Assembly (NCBI RefSeq): GCF_051020765.1
Contig: NC_134935.1
Coordinates: 16,183,579 to 16,247,578 of the forward strand
Length of the DNA stretch: 64,000 nt
Reading direction: 5' to 3'
From: Lasioglossum baleicum
Taxonomy: Eukaryota; Arthropoda; Insecta; Hymenoptera; Halictidae
Part shown: one piece after another, positions 1-12,589 of the stretch
How the letters are laid out: each line of letters starts with the position of its first letter
Numbering within the stretch: position 1 is the stretch's first letter
Position numbers and translations under genes: made by a program
Notes under the pieces: generated by a model
What the model was told of the DNA's origin: nothing
The model's input: only the letters and a program-made list of their open reading frames with translations
The model's database searches: none

Positions 1-1365
1 TGGAGCAGACGGTGGCAATTCACTGGTACGGCAATCTATGGGTACGCAATATGTGAAATGGAATTATAATCAACTGGGTGTTGTTGCTACTCTTAAATTA
101 TCAGAGGTCAGGATTGTGCTGTTCAAATATTGCTTAATCTTTTACTGAAATCCACAATAATTTATATTTGTGTTCCAGCCAACAGAAAACATTGTTGCGT
201 GGCAGAGATTCCTTCCAATGGGTCCAATAGCATTATTACCTGTAATTTTTACATATTTTTACAAGTTCTTCTTGCTTTCTTATAAACTGGTTTGAACGGG
301 CTAAATATTACACACTGACCCTTACTTTCACGATAGCTAACAGATTCGCTTAGTTCACTCGTATGGTCGCTACCGATGGACGAAGCGAAGAGACTTTTAA
401 AAGTTTCCGAAGAGGAATTTGTTGACAGCATAAACGATGCTTTATGGAGATTGTATCCGAAAGATGGAATAGTTGAAAGTGGCATGCGGGCCCTCCAACA
501 ATTACTCGAAGGTTTGTCGTTACAAACGGGTGTAGTGAGACAATTGCAACCGTCGATATCGGCTATCGTTGAAGGATCGCGTGCAGCTTTTCCTTTACAA
601 TTTGGTCATTCAGTATCATATGCTCAAGCAGGAACTGTTTTGATTGGGTTTGTAAAAAAATAACATCATAGATTATGGTTTAATAACTTTCACCAGCAGG
701 TAATGGATGCATATATACATACTTACATACGATTAAATTCTTAGGGACGCAGCACATAGAATCCATCCATTAGCTGGTCAAGGTGTTAATCTGGGTTTTG
801 GAGATGTAACGCTGTTGGTCCAGCTTCTCGCAGAAGCTACAATTAATGGAGCTTGCTTAGGCGACATAATGTATCTAAGAAAATACGAAACGCTGAGACA
901 ACGATACAACGTTCCAACGATGCTTGCGATCGACGCGTTACATCGGCTATACAAAGGAACTGCGGCTCCCACCGTCCTCGCGAGGAGTTTAGGATTGCAA
1001 TTGACGAATGCTATTCCATTACTAAAGGTGAAACACAAATAACAAAGCAAAGACGAATTATTGGGTTGGCAAGAAAGTAATTTCGGTATTTTAAGGTGAA
1101 ACAGAGCCCAAATTTTTTTATTCAAGCAATGAATTTTAATAAATAAGATATTTTCCCTTTTGTTCGATGATCTTTTGCCAAGAAGAATAAATAAGAAAAT
1201 ATTTTATTGACTAAAGTTCATGGCTCGAATAAAAAATCCAAAACTAGTTTCTTGCCAACCCAATAGATCATTCTCTTTTTCCTATATTGTTTGAAGTCCT
1301 ATGTATATGATTTATTTCAGAGAGCCCTGATACAACATGCATCTGGTAAAGCAGTAAGTCAATGA
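1..1365 (+). CDS. COQ6: Ubiquinone biosynthesis monooxygenase COQ6, C-terminal part (5' end outside window)
   Basis: COQ6 is a mitochondrial FAD-dependent monooxygenase that hydroxylates the coenzyme Q ring at C5. Five coding exons are visible: 2-106, 179-241, 337-647, 745-1027 and 1321-1365 (stop TGA at 1363). All junctions are GT-AG and the phases agree, giving the last 268 residues; the family is usually about 450-480 residues, so roughly the first 200 lie upstream. Exon 1 opens with GADGGNSLVRQ, the family's DG motif. Exon 4 carries GDAAHRIHPLAGQGVN, the second FAD-binding (GD) motif that is almost invariant in UbiH/COQ6 hydroxylases. The final exon encodes only 14 residues. Intron 4 holds a mariner-type MITE. 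The downstream ADCK1 gene is on the same strand and belongs to a kinase family also linked to coenzyme Q. Identity is firm; the upstream start cannot be seen. Confidence 0.93.
1061..1263. mobile_element. Mariner-type MITE in the last intron of COQ6
   Basis: A 203-bp element has terminal inverted repeats of about 30 bp. The left end starts TTGGGTTGGCAAGAAAGTAA, and the reverse complement of the right end starts TTGGGTTGGCAAGAAACTAG. It is flanked by TA on both sides (1059-1060 and 1264-1265), the target duplication of Tc1/mariner elements. The TTGGGTTGGCAA terminus is typical of insect mariners. There is no transposase, so it is a non-autonomous deletion derivative lying wholly in the intron. 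Confidence 0.85.
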
Positions 1366-2100
1366 TGTTTTAAAAGTTGACGCAAAGCCTAGTCTTCTAA
1401 CATCGTATTTTCACCGTCTTTACAGTAAAGACTTACAATGGTCCCGCTTGTCGCATATAATCTATATATTTAGTTCTAGTTATTTAAAGTAATATAATGT
1501 AAATACAAATTTGTAATATATTTGCAATATTAAATACTGAACAACAGGAATATGTTTTCATAAATTTTTTACATAAATATGACATATTCGATATGCTTAG
1601 GTTAAGAAATTGTTTGAACTTCTAAAAAAAGAAAACAACAGATGTAAATACACATCAAATTATTTGGTATTTTGATGTATGTAAGTATACGACATACGAT
1701 TACGTATGTAGTAACAAACTTCAGAATGCAAAGCAAATTGAATATGTTTTATGGAAATTTTCGTCGTATGTACCACGTGTACAAAGATTAACAGTGCATG
1801 GATGGATACAGGTTATCATGTCACTTTTCCAAAAGAAACAGATTCGTAAAATATCATACGATGAAACAAATTGCGTATTTTTAAAGGAGAAACTGAAAAA
1901 GTAAATCATATTATATACATAGAATAATTTTTAGTGAAAAATTTGGCCCTACTTTTCTTATGTAAATAGTTTAGGTTATTGCGCGACCTTTGAAGTTTAA
2001 TGAACAATTTTTGAATCAGAAAACTCAAATACATTACGTAACTTTTTATCGTGTAAAAACTAATTACCAAGGAAAAGTGAATATCAGCTTCGTTTTTAAG
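1366..2100. other. COQ6 3' flank and ADCK1 upstream region
   Basis: AT-rich DNA between the COQ6 stop codon and the ADCK1 5' leader. It should contain the COQ6 3' UTR and the ADCK1 promoter. No ORF with recognisable content was found, and no convincing TATA box was seen. Confidence 0.5.
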
Positions 2101-2187
2101 GTAAGTTCGCCCAATGACAAGATCTATTTAAATGACATGTATCTATGTCATGATTGCAGTGTTTTCATGAACAATATTTCCTTTCAG
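2101..2187 (+). other. Probable 5' UTR intron of ADCK1
   Basis: A strong donor (AAG followed by GTAAGTTC at 2101) pairs with a pyrimidine-rich acceptor (TTTCCTTTCAG ending at 2187). Splicing would remove 87 bp from the leader, 56 bases before the ADCK1 ATG. Inferred from consensus only. Confidence 0.5.
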
Positions 2188-2243
2188 GCTGAATAGAAGA
2201 AATTATTGAGAAATCTTATTGTTTTATTTACGATCGACTGACA

Positions 2244-3812
2244 ATGTTTATCTCTAGAAGATTGTTGAGAACAACTGCATTTGGAATCATCGGTTTTGGT
2301 ACGCTGGCCTCTCTGAGAGCTAACGAGTACGATTTAGGATCTATAGGCATCGTAAGACTTGGACGAGCCGCAGTTAAAGTTTTTGTAATAGGTAGACATT
2401 ATAAAAACGAATTATACGCGAGTAAATTAACAGGAGATAGTCCAGAGTATCTGGATCTAAAATCAAGAGTACACAAATTCGGAGCACAGAAGCTTTTAGA
2501 GCTCTGCTGTGAAAATAAAGGTGTTTATATCAAAGTAGGTCAACATATTGGGGCATTGGATTATTTGCTACCACCAGAGTATGTCAGTACTATGCGAGTA
2601 TTACATAGTTCTGCGCCACAATCGTGTTTCAAAGATGTATTGACCGTGATCAAAGAAGACTTCAAGAAAGATCCTTACGAAATATTTGAAAGTATCGATC
2701 CCGAACCATTGGGAACAGCTAGTTTAGCACAAGTTCACAAAGCTGTGTTAAAAGATGGCAGCGTTGTTGCTGTTAAAATTCAACATCGGTCTGTTAAAAC
2801 GAATTCCTACGTGGATATAAAAACTATGTCAGCCTTAGTGAAGATTACTTCGTTAGTTTTTCCTGACTTCAAATTCGATTGGCTCGTGGATGAAACTAAG
2901 AAGAACATTCCTAGAGAATTAGACTTCTTACAGGAGGGGAAAAATGCAGAGAAAGTTAAAAGCATATTTTCTCATTACCATTGGTTGAAAATACCAAAGA
3001 TCTACTGGGATATTTCATCGCGTCGTGTATTAACGATGGAATTTATAGACGGAGGTCAAGTCAACGATTTGAAATATATCCAGAACAACAACTTAAACGC
3101 TTACGAAGTTAGTAGCAAATTAGGCCGACTGTACAGTCACATGATATTTATTGTCGGTTTTGTACATTCTGATCCCCATCCTGGCAACATTTTAGTTCGA
3201 AAGAAAAATAACGAAGCAGAAATAGTCCTCTTGGATCATGGCTTGTATGCTGATCTTTCCAATGAATTTCGGTGGGAGTATTCGAAACTGTGGTTAGCAA
3301 TATTTAATAGTGACAAAAATGCGATGCAGACGCATTGCGCCAAGTTGGGTGTTCCAGATCTATACGGGTTACTAGCTTGCATGGTATCGGGTAGGTCTTG
3401 GAATGCCATTATGGCGGGCATACAGAAAACTAAATACGATGTTAAGGAAAAGCAAGAATTCCAAAAAGAAATACCACTATTGTTACCAGAGATTAGCAAT
3501 GTGCTTGAAAAAGTGAACAGACAAATGTTGTTAATTCTCAAAACAAACGATCTTGTACGTTCTATCGAACACAACTTAAAGACAGAATCCAGAATGTTCG
3601 GAATGTTGGAAATGTCGAAATGTTGCATACACTCTGTTTACGGAGAACGACTAAAATTATGCACAAATACTTGGATAAGTTTGAAGCTCTCCATAGCGAA
3701 ACAATGGTCGTTATTTAAATTATCATTATATTATATATATTTAGGAGCATTAAATTTTAATATCAAAGAATCCATAGAATCACTTATGAATAACAATCAT
3801 TATGCTTTTTAA
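2244..3812 (+). CDS. ADCK1: aarF-domain kinase 1 (ADCK1), UbiB-family atypical kinase
   Basis: An uninterrupted 522-residue protein, the normal length for ADCK1. The family localises to mitochondria; the basic, hydrophobic N-terminus (FISRRLLRTTAFGIIGFGTL) fits a targeting or membrane-anchor segment. UbiB hallmarks are in order: the KxGQ motif as KVGQ near residues 97-100, the alanine-rich nucleotide loop as PLGTASLAQVHKA near 155-167, the ATP-contacting lysine in VAVKIQ near 178, RELDF near 224-228, the catalytic-loop equivalent HSDPHPGN near 308-315, and DHG at 331-333 in place of DFG. All key residues are intact. The first in-frame ATG was taken as the start. The coding region has no intron although its neighbours are split. 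Known family role: mitochondrial lipid and coenzyme Q homeostasis and crista structure; the exact substrate is unsettled. Confidence 0.94.
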   Translation: MFISRRLLRTTAFGIIGFGTLASLRANEYDLGSIGIVRLGRAAVKVFVIGRHYKNELYASKLTGDSPEYLDLKSRVHKFGAQKLLELCCENKGVYIKVGQHIGALDYLLPPEYVSTMRVLHSSAPQSCFKDVLTVIKEDFKKDPYEIFESIDPEPLGTASLAQVHKAVLKDGSVVAVKIQHRSVKTNSYVDIKTMSALVKITSLVFPDFKFDWLVDETKKNIPRELDFLQEGKNAEKVKSIFSHYHWLKIPKIYWDISSRRVLTMEFIDGGQVNDLKYIQNNNLNAYEVSSKLGRLYSHMIFIVGFVHSDPHPGNILVRKKNNEAEIVLLDHGLYADLSNEFRWEYSKLWLAIFNSDKNAMQTHCAKLGVPDLYGLLACMVSGRSWNAIMAGIQKTKYDVKEKQEFQKEIPLLLPEISNVLEKVNRQMLLILKTNDLVRSIEHNLKTESRMFGMLEMSKCCIHSVYGERLKLCTNTWISLKLSIAKQWSLFKLSLYYIYLGALNFNIKESIESLMNNNHYAF

Positions 3813-4062
3813 CAAAAACTTTATTTTAGAATAATTTAACGAAATGTTTTCTGGCAATACCTAATGAATTCATCGTAAAAAGAGTCACGCAAGTGAATGT
3901 ACAAATTTTTTTGTAGAATATATGCCTTACAATCACAGTGTTACTCGTATACATACTGTGTGCGAATACAGTATTACTTTATGCTGCTGTGGTTGTGTAA
4001 ATTTATTGTACAACAGCAACACTCGAACTGCCATTATATAATTTTTATATGTACATAACTAA

Positions 4063-4068
4063 AATAAA
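4063..4068 (+). terminator. Likely polyadenylation signal of ADCK1
   Basis: AATAAA about 250 bases after the ADCK1 stop. A second AATAAA lies at 4140-4145, so alternative 3' ends are possible. Confidence 0.45.
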
Positions 4069-4079
4069 CAGAATCCATC

Positions 4080-5640
4080 TATAGTAATTATACTTCATTA
4101 CATAAGTAAAGATTCTATGTTTTGTTTGCGTGTAAATGAAATAAATCAATTAATATATACATTTGGTCGTTTGCTATATTTATGTATATGGAGTTATATA
4201 TATGTTAAAAAATAGACGATTTTTATTACGCTAGTTTTTGTTACGGAAAAACGAGAATGTATACGAATTTAATACATTATACATAATAAATATAAAAGTG
4301 CAGCTTATGTCCATAATATATTGAAGGAAATATGTATTTTTAAGAACTCTAAATAATGCCAGATCGATGCGCATCTTTTTGCGTCATTACTGAGTCATGT
4401 GGTTCGTGCTTCCTTTATTGCGTCATTGCGATATAAAAAGTAAATTCGTCATCAGGGCATAGTTTAACGTGACTTGTCTGTAATATTAATATGAAAGAAG
4501 GATGAATAAACGTGGAATTTTTATAAAAAATATGACACATTTTATTCTATAAATATATACCTCGCGTGGATGTTTATAAGTTATATGTATAACTGTACAT
4601 GTACATGTGTATATAACTTATTTTTGGTGGTTCATTCTTTTATTTGACCTTTTTTTAATTCATTGATTAATTTAATGTGTTCAGTAAGGACTATTCTATT
4701 CATTACAAAACGAAAGCAATATATGTATATATATACCTATACAGAAAGGAAAGCGTCCTTTCTGGCAAATATATATACACAGTTACTTTTTCCAGCGTTG
4801 CCGCGTCTTGTCTGTCTCGTCCATACAACTAAAATACATATTATACGTTCATATTTTTCTAAAGTATATACTTCCATTTGCGTAACGTCTTATTGTTAGT
4901 ATGTATACTTGCAAAAGAAACCAACGATTCTATATTAAACAATAAATTTTAATTGCAGTAATAGCAATCAATACACAAAGTATCTCGTTTTTTGACCTTA
5001 CTCCAAATTCTCACTATTTACACTACGTTCATATACGTATATTATTGTACATTTTAATGAAATCGTGATTGCGTGAGAACCGTACAATTGCAATTATTAC
5101 AATTGTCTTTGTTCAACGTTGTAGAAACGTTCATTCGATACGATTTTATTACGATAGAAATCTTTAAATAGAAAACGTATATACATATATTTAGTTCAGT
5201 TTTCTTGAAGATTCAATTTTGCCAACGAAATCTGCGATAAAAATGCGAAAATGGACATTTCTATAACGGTACATGCATGCATATATAGGCATTTACGTAG
5301 AACTCCAAAAGCTGAACCATTGATCGAAACGACGCGAAGAAGTTTGGCAACGCTGCGGATTATCCGCAACGGAAAACCACACGACGCTGCTGAAGAAGAG
5401 TACGCCGTTGGAGGGGCGGTGGCCGTAGAACGTATTCCTACGCGGCTAATAATTTTCAGAGTTTGAGAATCTTGATAAGTGTCGCAAAATGTAGAGAAAA
5501 TTTTCTATGGAAAATGTTACGTGTATAGCAGAGGATGGACCGAGTAAAGATATTTGTAAAATACATTTAGGAAATGATATTAATAATAGATTTGCTGGGA
5601 ACTATTTTCTATTGATCGCGCGGAGGTACACCAGTTAGTA
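4080..5640. other. AT-rich intergenic DNA
   Basis: Low-complexity AT-rich sequence between ADCK1 and the TATA promoter at 5654. Short ORFs here (for example 4663-4899 and 5251-5466) show no recognisable motif or splice context. Nothing further is supported. Confidence 0.5.
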
Positions 5641-5653
5641 GGGAGCTTGGGGG

Positions 5654-5660
5654 TATATAA
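5654..5660 (+). promoter_or_regulatory. TATA box of an RNA polymerase II promoter
   Basis: TATATAA sits in a G/C-rich context (GGGGGTATATAAGGTGCCCC), a textbook focused promoter. An AP-1-like TGAGTCA lies at 5694-5700. Initiation would be expected near 5684-5692. The nearest downstream ORF with an ATG in a usable context starts at 6008. Confidence 0.6.
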
Positions 5661-6007
5661 GGTGCCCCCATCGGGCGGCGCCCTGGCATTTCCTGAGTCA
5701 TCCTCAACCGGTGAAGGCCGTATCTTGCTCGCTGGCTTGCAGTAGTTTTTTTTTCTTTCTCTTGAGTTACCACGGGATTTCTCTTCCGTCGACAAGAAAC
5801 ACGAGCTTGATACAGGTTGGTGTCCTTCTTACTTATTCAGTAATTAGGTCAGAGTTTATTAAGAACGTGCGAGGCGTGACTGCTGTTAGAGCTTTGTCCG
5901 TTCTCTGGTCTTTCGAGAAAACAAAGCGAAAAGTACACGAACAGTTCGTTACGGTGTGTCTACGCAAGAAGAAAAGAGGAGAGGAGGAGCGCAAGCTGGG
6001 GCTCATC

Positions 6008-6403
6008 ATGGTGGCTTCGACAAGACCTCGTGAAATAGACATCGACAGACCGAGTAATACTGAACAGTTAGCCAATTGGATCAGTAGAGTCCGTTGTAAG
6101 AAGCTGATGTGCCGTCGAAACCGAAAACGTGATCTACGCGTCGAGGCGGTGCTGACTTGTGCTCTTTTCAAAGCCGAACACGAACTGCGCAGCAAGCAGT
6201 TGTCCAGGATTTCAAAATGGCAGCAGTTCAAGAAGCAGTTCCTAAGAGAGACAGACTACGCAAGCTGTGATTTCTATAACGGCGTGGACTCTAGATCTTA
6301 TCAAGAGGAGGATCCTTGGCAAGGTCCTTTGTGTCCTGAATTGAGCAGCTTGGACTCTTTCATGTCGAAGTTGGGCGAAATAAAAGTCCCATTGCAGCGA
6401 TGA
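6008..6403 (+). CDS. Uncharacterised basic 132-residue protein behind a TATA promoter
   Basis: The frame is open from before 5711 to 6403, but its first ATG is at 6008 (ATCATGG), giving 132 residues. I do not recognise the family. The N-terminal half is strongly basic (RVRCKKLMCRRNRKRDLR, about residues 27-44). It is followed by a helical-looking stretch rich in Lys, Arg, Gln and Leu (about 45-80), then an acidic Ser/Pro/Asp-rich tail ending PLQR. The short single-exon design with a TATA box about 350 bases upstream resembles insect immediate-early or signalling-response genes, but that is inference. A CAGGTTGGT near 5813 could be a leader splice donor. Sequence beyond the stop looks like a 3' UTR up to an AATAAA at 7149. 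It could be a chance ORF in a transcribed leader, but the length and promoter argue against this. Confidence 0.5.
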   Translation: MVASTRPREIDIDRPSNTEQLANWISRVRCKKLMCRRNRKRDLRVEAVLTCALFKAEHELRSKQLSRISKWQQFKKQFLRETDYASCDFYNGVDSRSYQEEDPWQGPLCPELSSLDSFMSKLGEIKVPLQR

Positions 6404-7159
6404 AGAAAGACCAAAATTGGACGTCTTGGTTTGAAAAACCTTGAATAGCGTCTCTGATCCAGAATCCAGAATCATCGAAGATGATGTCGCCGTCGTCGTT
6501 GGCCAGCTGCTGGTCATTTCAACGTCGTGATTAAACATCAACTCGAAACCAATGCTCGGCACCGTGTGTCGGTGTTGTGGGGCTAGAAGTCGCATCACTA
6601 TCCTGGTGTATATCTGGCTGTTTTTTACTTGCAGTCTCACCGTTTGAGATGGCAATGGGACAGGCGGAGGGAGAGGTTGCTGTTTGCAGTGATGCTGGGG
6701 GCACACCGCAAGGGGGATTCCATGTTCTAGTCTCTACGCCTTTCTCCAGTTTGGTTTGTAACCTGTATCGGAACCAATGTATTTCTCTTTGCAGTTTTAG
6801 TATTGAAATGAGATACGAATAACGGAACTATTCGAATTTGTTATTATATACTCTCGAAGAACATTTGATCTCGGATATTTTTATTTTTTTCCAGAGCTAC
6901 CACGCTACTGTCGAGACATTAATACATAAATGTACATTTGTATAGAAACGTAGAAATTTGTACAACAATACGTATTTACTTTAACAGATAGATTTAGCAG
7001 TGAAACGGTACTGACCGATTGTTATTCCAAAAATTTACCGAGAGACTCGTTCGTGTAGTTTTAATATTTAATAGAATAATGGAAAGCGTCAATTGAAACA
7101 TTTGTACAAGAATTGTGATATAGCAGAAGAGGAACGATGGAAAAGATTAATAAATGTGG

Positions 7160-10100
7160 ACATGAAAAGAAATTGATAATTTATTCTGTGACACTCTTAA
7201 TTGACCATTATTAATACCAGCAATCCTTTTCAGTATGGCATACACCTTACAAACTTGTATCGCACGCAAGAGATACCGCACACATGTCGTCCAGGCTGTT
7301 GCTCGTCATCTCCGACGTCAGTGGCCTATCTATGTAACCATAAGAATGAGATGAGATGAGAGGAGTGGTGGTGAGAGAGGCTTATTAGTATGGGATGAGG
7401 AAAGGGGCAAACTGTTTGTTTCTAGAAATTTGCGCAGCAAGTATTGCGGCTGAGTTACATGGCGAATCAAGTCATAGAAAACACCTAGCGTTCACACACT
7501 TCCATATCTCGACCAAGCATCAAGTATTCTCCCAAACGTCATCCGGCCGTTGTGATGCACAGTTTCGGGTTCAGCGCTCAGGGCTCATTGCGACAAACGG
7601 CAGCAAAACTCGAGCCTCGTTTGGTGAGCTATTCCCTTCTCTCCGTTACCTGTGCAAACGTATTTTCTCAGGTCCAGAAAAGGTTTCCCCCAACGTGACG
7701 CTCGCATCACAAAGTTATACGGTGCACAAGTTATTCTGCTTATTGACAATAGAACGCGAACACGTCGACTAAGCTGGCTAGCCCAGGAACACTGCATAGG
7801 TGACCCATTTCAATTAGGCTAAGGGCCTCGAGGTATGAAGGTATATGGAGATGTATGGAGAGAAAGAAAATGAGTAATTCGTTGCATGTCTGTCGACTTG
7901 AGACGACCCAGAAACGCCAGATATTTATCGCAAGTAGCACACAATTCATTTTCAATAAGAGCATGCGAATATTACCATGACGAAGGCTCAGAGTATACGA
8001 TTCTTATATGCGCGTGGTACTGGTATTGTAACATTGTTTTGTGGACATCACGCCACCAGATCATTATTTTCACAGATTCGATGATGCTGAATTCGTTATT
8101 CGAGTACAAAGACGAGAAGATATGTGTGTAAAGTGTGTTTTAGATCAGAGTAAGATTACGCTAACGAGAGAGAGAGCTCTGGCGGAAGTCGCGCAAAAAG
8201 AGAGAAACGAGAGGTATCAGTTTACATTACAGTTAAAATTAAAACACGTTGATCTCGAGGAACATGTTCGAAAGGTTATTTTCTGGTTAAACTTCTGGGA
8301 GGAGGGAAGAAGGGAGGGATGGGTGGGTGGGGGTATTTTGAGATCATTTTCTTCATCGCAGAAAACAATTCGTCCGAGTCGCTACGAATAGGAAAACAAT
8401 GGCATTATGGCGCAGCTATCGGCAGATGGTACGATGGTAGTACTACCTAAACGAGGTTTCTTATCTTAATGGAACGAAGTGGTGCAGTGTTCGTTTGACC
8501 ACACGAAGAAGCGTTTATGCGAGTAATCAGGACATCTTGAGAAACAGGAGAGATTTCGTAATCACGCATTTGTCATTGAGAATATGAGAACTGCTGAAGG
8601 TTTGGTATACGAATGGTTCGAAAGAAATTTGCTCCTGCATGCCGGGGCACGGTATCATCATGTACTATAATAATATATTCATAACATTTTTATGAATTGC
8701 GTTTCTAAGTATACATATATACTACATACATGTGTTGGTTGGGTAGTTTCTGTTCAGATGTCTTTTATACTGCAGGAATACGTGAAACATTCGTACTTTG
8801 GATGCACAGCTCTGTAACTACCGCTAGAAAACTGGTATTTTCTGTTACTGGATATATATCGCGGTCAGGTTTCCAAAGGCACGTGTTATGGTACGTTTAA
8901 GTAGAAGGATGGGAGAGGGGTGTGGAGAAAATATTATGTTTCAGCTAGACTGACTATAAAGCACACTCGTGTAAATCAACTCGCACTAATAAGCTGGTTA
9001 CATTAGAATTTTAAACTGGATCCTGATATGTAATCGTGCCGAATATACTTTGCTATGAGGAATTCGGGATATATTCAGAAAGATAGTATGTTCAATGAAT
9101 CAGATGTGTATGTACAAAATTCTCTGAACGAAGGTAACGATTTAACAACGTGCTGAACAATTCGTATTATGTAAATATTAGACGTACGTGGGGAAAAACG
9201 TTTGGGGATGGGCTATGCAATTTTGTGTAAGCTGCAGGACCGAAGCTGTACATACCTCCTGCATCGCAGTGGATAAGATTATCGAAACGGGATCGCTCTT
9301 CATGTTGGGACGCGCCATTCGTTTTTCTGTGTAGTAGCAGCAAGACTATCATCCTACAATTTCAGTAATATTTAAACGAGCACACAACTATATTGCAATT
9401 AACAAGCATGGCACCTGTACGCGAGCGAGCCCCTTCACATTTCGTTTCTCCTGGTTGTTTAGAGGTGTTCAACACGATTTGGAGATACTCGTCCGAGGAA
9501 CAAATAGGAGAAGGAACGTCTGTGTTATAAAATTGCTTCGTTTTAAATTATCGTTATAGCGCGCTATCTTCATAAGGTATTTTAGCTGAACCAGGTGATG
9601 CATTTTTAATATATTTTCTTATATAGTGCGTACAAATAGTTTAGACTTATTTGTTAGAAATTACTGTGTAATCATTCGTGCCTTGGAGAAACATGTTGTG
9701 TGGGGCGGGGGCTGGATATAAACAATTTTGAATTTTTTTTTCACAGACACATATATTAGCAGGTGGACATGTGTTTGAAGTTTTGTTCTAAAATCAACCG
9801 AAGCATGACAGAGCACGATAGCGTTAAACTCTTCGATATACCTATATATGTGTGTGTATATAATGGTATTATTTGGTCACCGAGTTAGGATAGTTTATAT
9901 AATGCTTGAACAAGAATCGTTGGGGGATACTTTGTCGGCGAGTGGATTTTCTGGTCTTCCCCTTGGAAAGTAGAAGAAATTATATCATGTTCAAACTAGA
10001 CATTTTCTAAAGAGCCATTGATCTAGCGGAGGGCACTTCTCTCGAGAAACGTGTATGTATTGCCCGGATCCACATTATTTTTATATCACGTTGTTAGGAA

Positions 10101-12580
10101 GAAGACATATTACGGTCGATTTAGCAGTACAAAAACTATATATTCCTGTGGATTCATTTCATCGTGGTTCGAGTACAAACATGGCAAGTCCTTATGAAAT
10201 AATATAGCTTGTGCTTTGAGTACAAAGTAATGCATAGACGAGAAATGAGCAAACGAACATCCTCCAGACTTCGATCAGGTAACAGCACCTAACTATAATT
10301 TTAATTAGACTTTACCACGATACTGAAGAGACTGTTGACCTAACTATTGCAGATTCATTGCTCGTGCTAGAGTTTCTTTTTCCGTGAGACAACATTAACA
10401 CGTGATCAATTATTTCTTGATAGCAAGATCGTTCTGATTCAAAGGAAATTCCTTTATTACGTATGAAAACGAAACTAACGATCAATGGAAATTGTTGTTT
10501 TTTCATGTGCATTAACTGTTTTGTGAAAAATGAATTGCATTTCAAGTTCAGTCGAATAGCGTGTTGTTACGAAAGTGCATAAAAGACCATAAAATAGCAT
10601 TACACCGTATCTTTGCTGTCCGCTATAGTGCTTGATTGATATACATATATCAAATCGTTTTGTCGTTATGCAAAAACAAGAACACTGTTACGGAGAATGC
10701 AGCAGCTCGAGCTTTACGATAACAAAGCCTACAGTGAATGTGAATGATGCTTTGTACACAGTAGTCTACCTAACATTGGATAATTTAAAAGTATATGTGT
10801 TAGGAAAGTCAGTTTCAATGTTCAAAGACTTTGGTGAGTGCGTAATTGTTCCATGTCTACTTTCTTCGGACAACTAATAGTTCTTTTATATAGACAGCGT
10901 CTAGAATGACACACATTGCCATATAGCTTTCTTATGATTTTATTGTAATGCTCTAAGTGTTGCGTTTTATGCTTTGATGGCTTTTCCTCATGAAGATAGT
11001 TAGAATGTGCTGTACATTTTACTTCTACTACAGTTCATTTTCTATTGCCGATTCTCTTGTGTATAATTCTAAACGAGTATACAATGTATGTATAATATAT
11101 GATATATCAGGTGAGGGGGTGGGGGATGTGCATTAACCCGACGAAAGTTCCGTATATTACAGAATAGTTTTCTGCAGCATAAACGTTTCTTCTAATTAAT
11201 TACCGAAATGGTGCGATGGATTGTTCAGCCAACAATTAGGATGAATGAAATGCTTGAGGACGCTATGTATAAAATTTCAAAAAATTCGTTTAAAGGACAT
11301 GGGTCAAGGAATGGGTTGTTATGTTACAAAATATTTCGAATTCATCTCTGAGATTCTGCTATGGGCCTTTGTAGGCGTGAGTTACTTTGGTATTTTTCGT
11401 GTTGCCGTCGCGGAAAAGCTAACCAAGTGTTTTAGAACCTGTTTACCGAGTATCGAGTTCCGTGTGGACGAAGAGAGGGTCGAGAGGGACATGATTTGTC
11501 GTGACTCCATCGAGTAATGCTTACCGAGTCCGAATCCGTGGTTCTTCCACCCTCTGGCGATCTGGGTACGGATGCGTATGGAGTTGTGGTCCTATTGGCT
11601 TGTCCGTCATTCTATCGATAGTTGGAGGATGTACCCTCTTGGAAAAGGCTCTGGGATAACGGAAGTCGCGATGAAACTCAACTTTTTCCTGTGGTCCGAT
11701 CCGGCGAGGATGTGTCTGACAATGCACCGCGGTGCATCATTACCCTATGCAGTGTCCTATGCGAAAAGGAGGGACTGACTTCGTGGCTGAATTATTCGTT
11801 TACATTCTTTGATGGGATCTTTGATGGGATTGCGAGTTACCATTGCGTCGTATTGAAGCAGAAGGCGATTCGAGGGGCCATGCGTTTTCTTTTCGAGTTT
11901 TCGACAGGCTTTAAACACGGATTGCGGATTTTTGCGGTGCGATACAGCGTGCGAAGTCGTCGATGCAGAGTTCCAGCAGAAAAGTCTCTTTCCCCTATAG
12001 AAAAAGTAAGATAAGCCTTTGTCGAAACACTTTTACAATACATTCATCGCAGAAACGAATTAATGGTATCGTATCTCTTTTCAGATTTAATTGCTTTCTA
12101 TCTAGTTTTGCGTTGAACTAGCTTGAAATAGATTGGAAGAGAAATTATGACGTTATCATTAGTACAAGGGAAATAGCATTTTAAATTATCAACTTTGCTA
12201 ATATTAATCAATAGCACGATACGCATAAACATCTTCGAAGTCACTGTGAACGCTCCCAATGAAGTTATAGTAACAGTTATGAAAAAGTACTTCCTATAGG
12301 ATTTAGGTGCTCAAACTCAAATTATAAATATTTCAAAAATGGATGAGAAGCTTGGGCAAGAGTCTTGTATTACAAGACAAATGCAAGGAAAGGGGAATTA
12401 ACAATATATGCCTCTAGATGGCATATGCGTTATACATTAAACAAAATTTGGGAGTTTTTGAACACGTGAAAAAATCTTTAACGTGGCACTTCGTATTTTA
12501 AGGATACATAAAAAAGCTATAAATGTATGAGAGAAAAATTGTCGATATAAGGCGGGTCATAGAGTAAAAACTATCTGTCA
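7160..12580. other. Long gene-free stretch
   Basis: About 5.4 kb with no ORF I can tie to a family. The longest candidates (7395-7772, 8041-8391, 11245-11517, 11622-12014) lack motifs, consistent splice sites or recognisable composition. Short pyrimidine or purine runs occur (for example near 8165 and 8300). It may hold distal 3' UTR, non-coding RNA or regulatory DNA; nothing is supported. Confidence 0.5.
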
Positions 12581-12589
12581 ACGTAAGCT

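Noticed and set aside
8041..8391. 116-codon ORF with a charged helical-looking middle
   Set aside because: No family motif, no splice or promoter context, and the tail is a simple GA/GT-rich run. Treated as chance.
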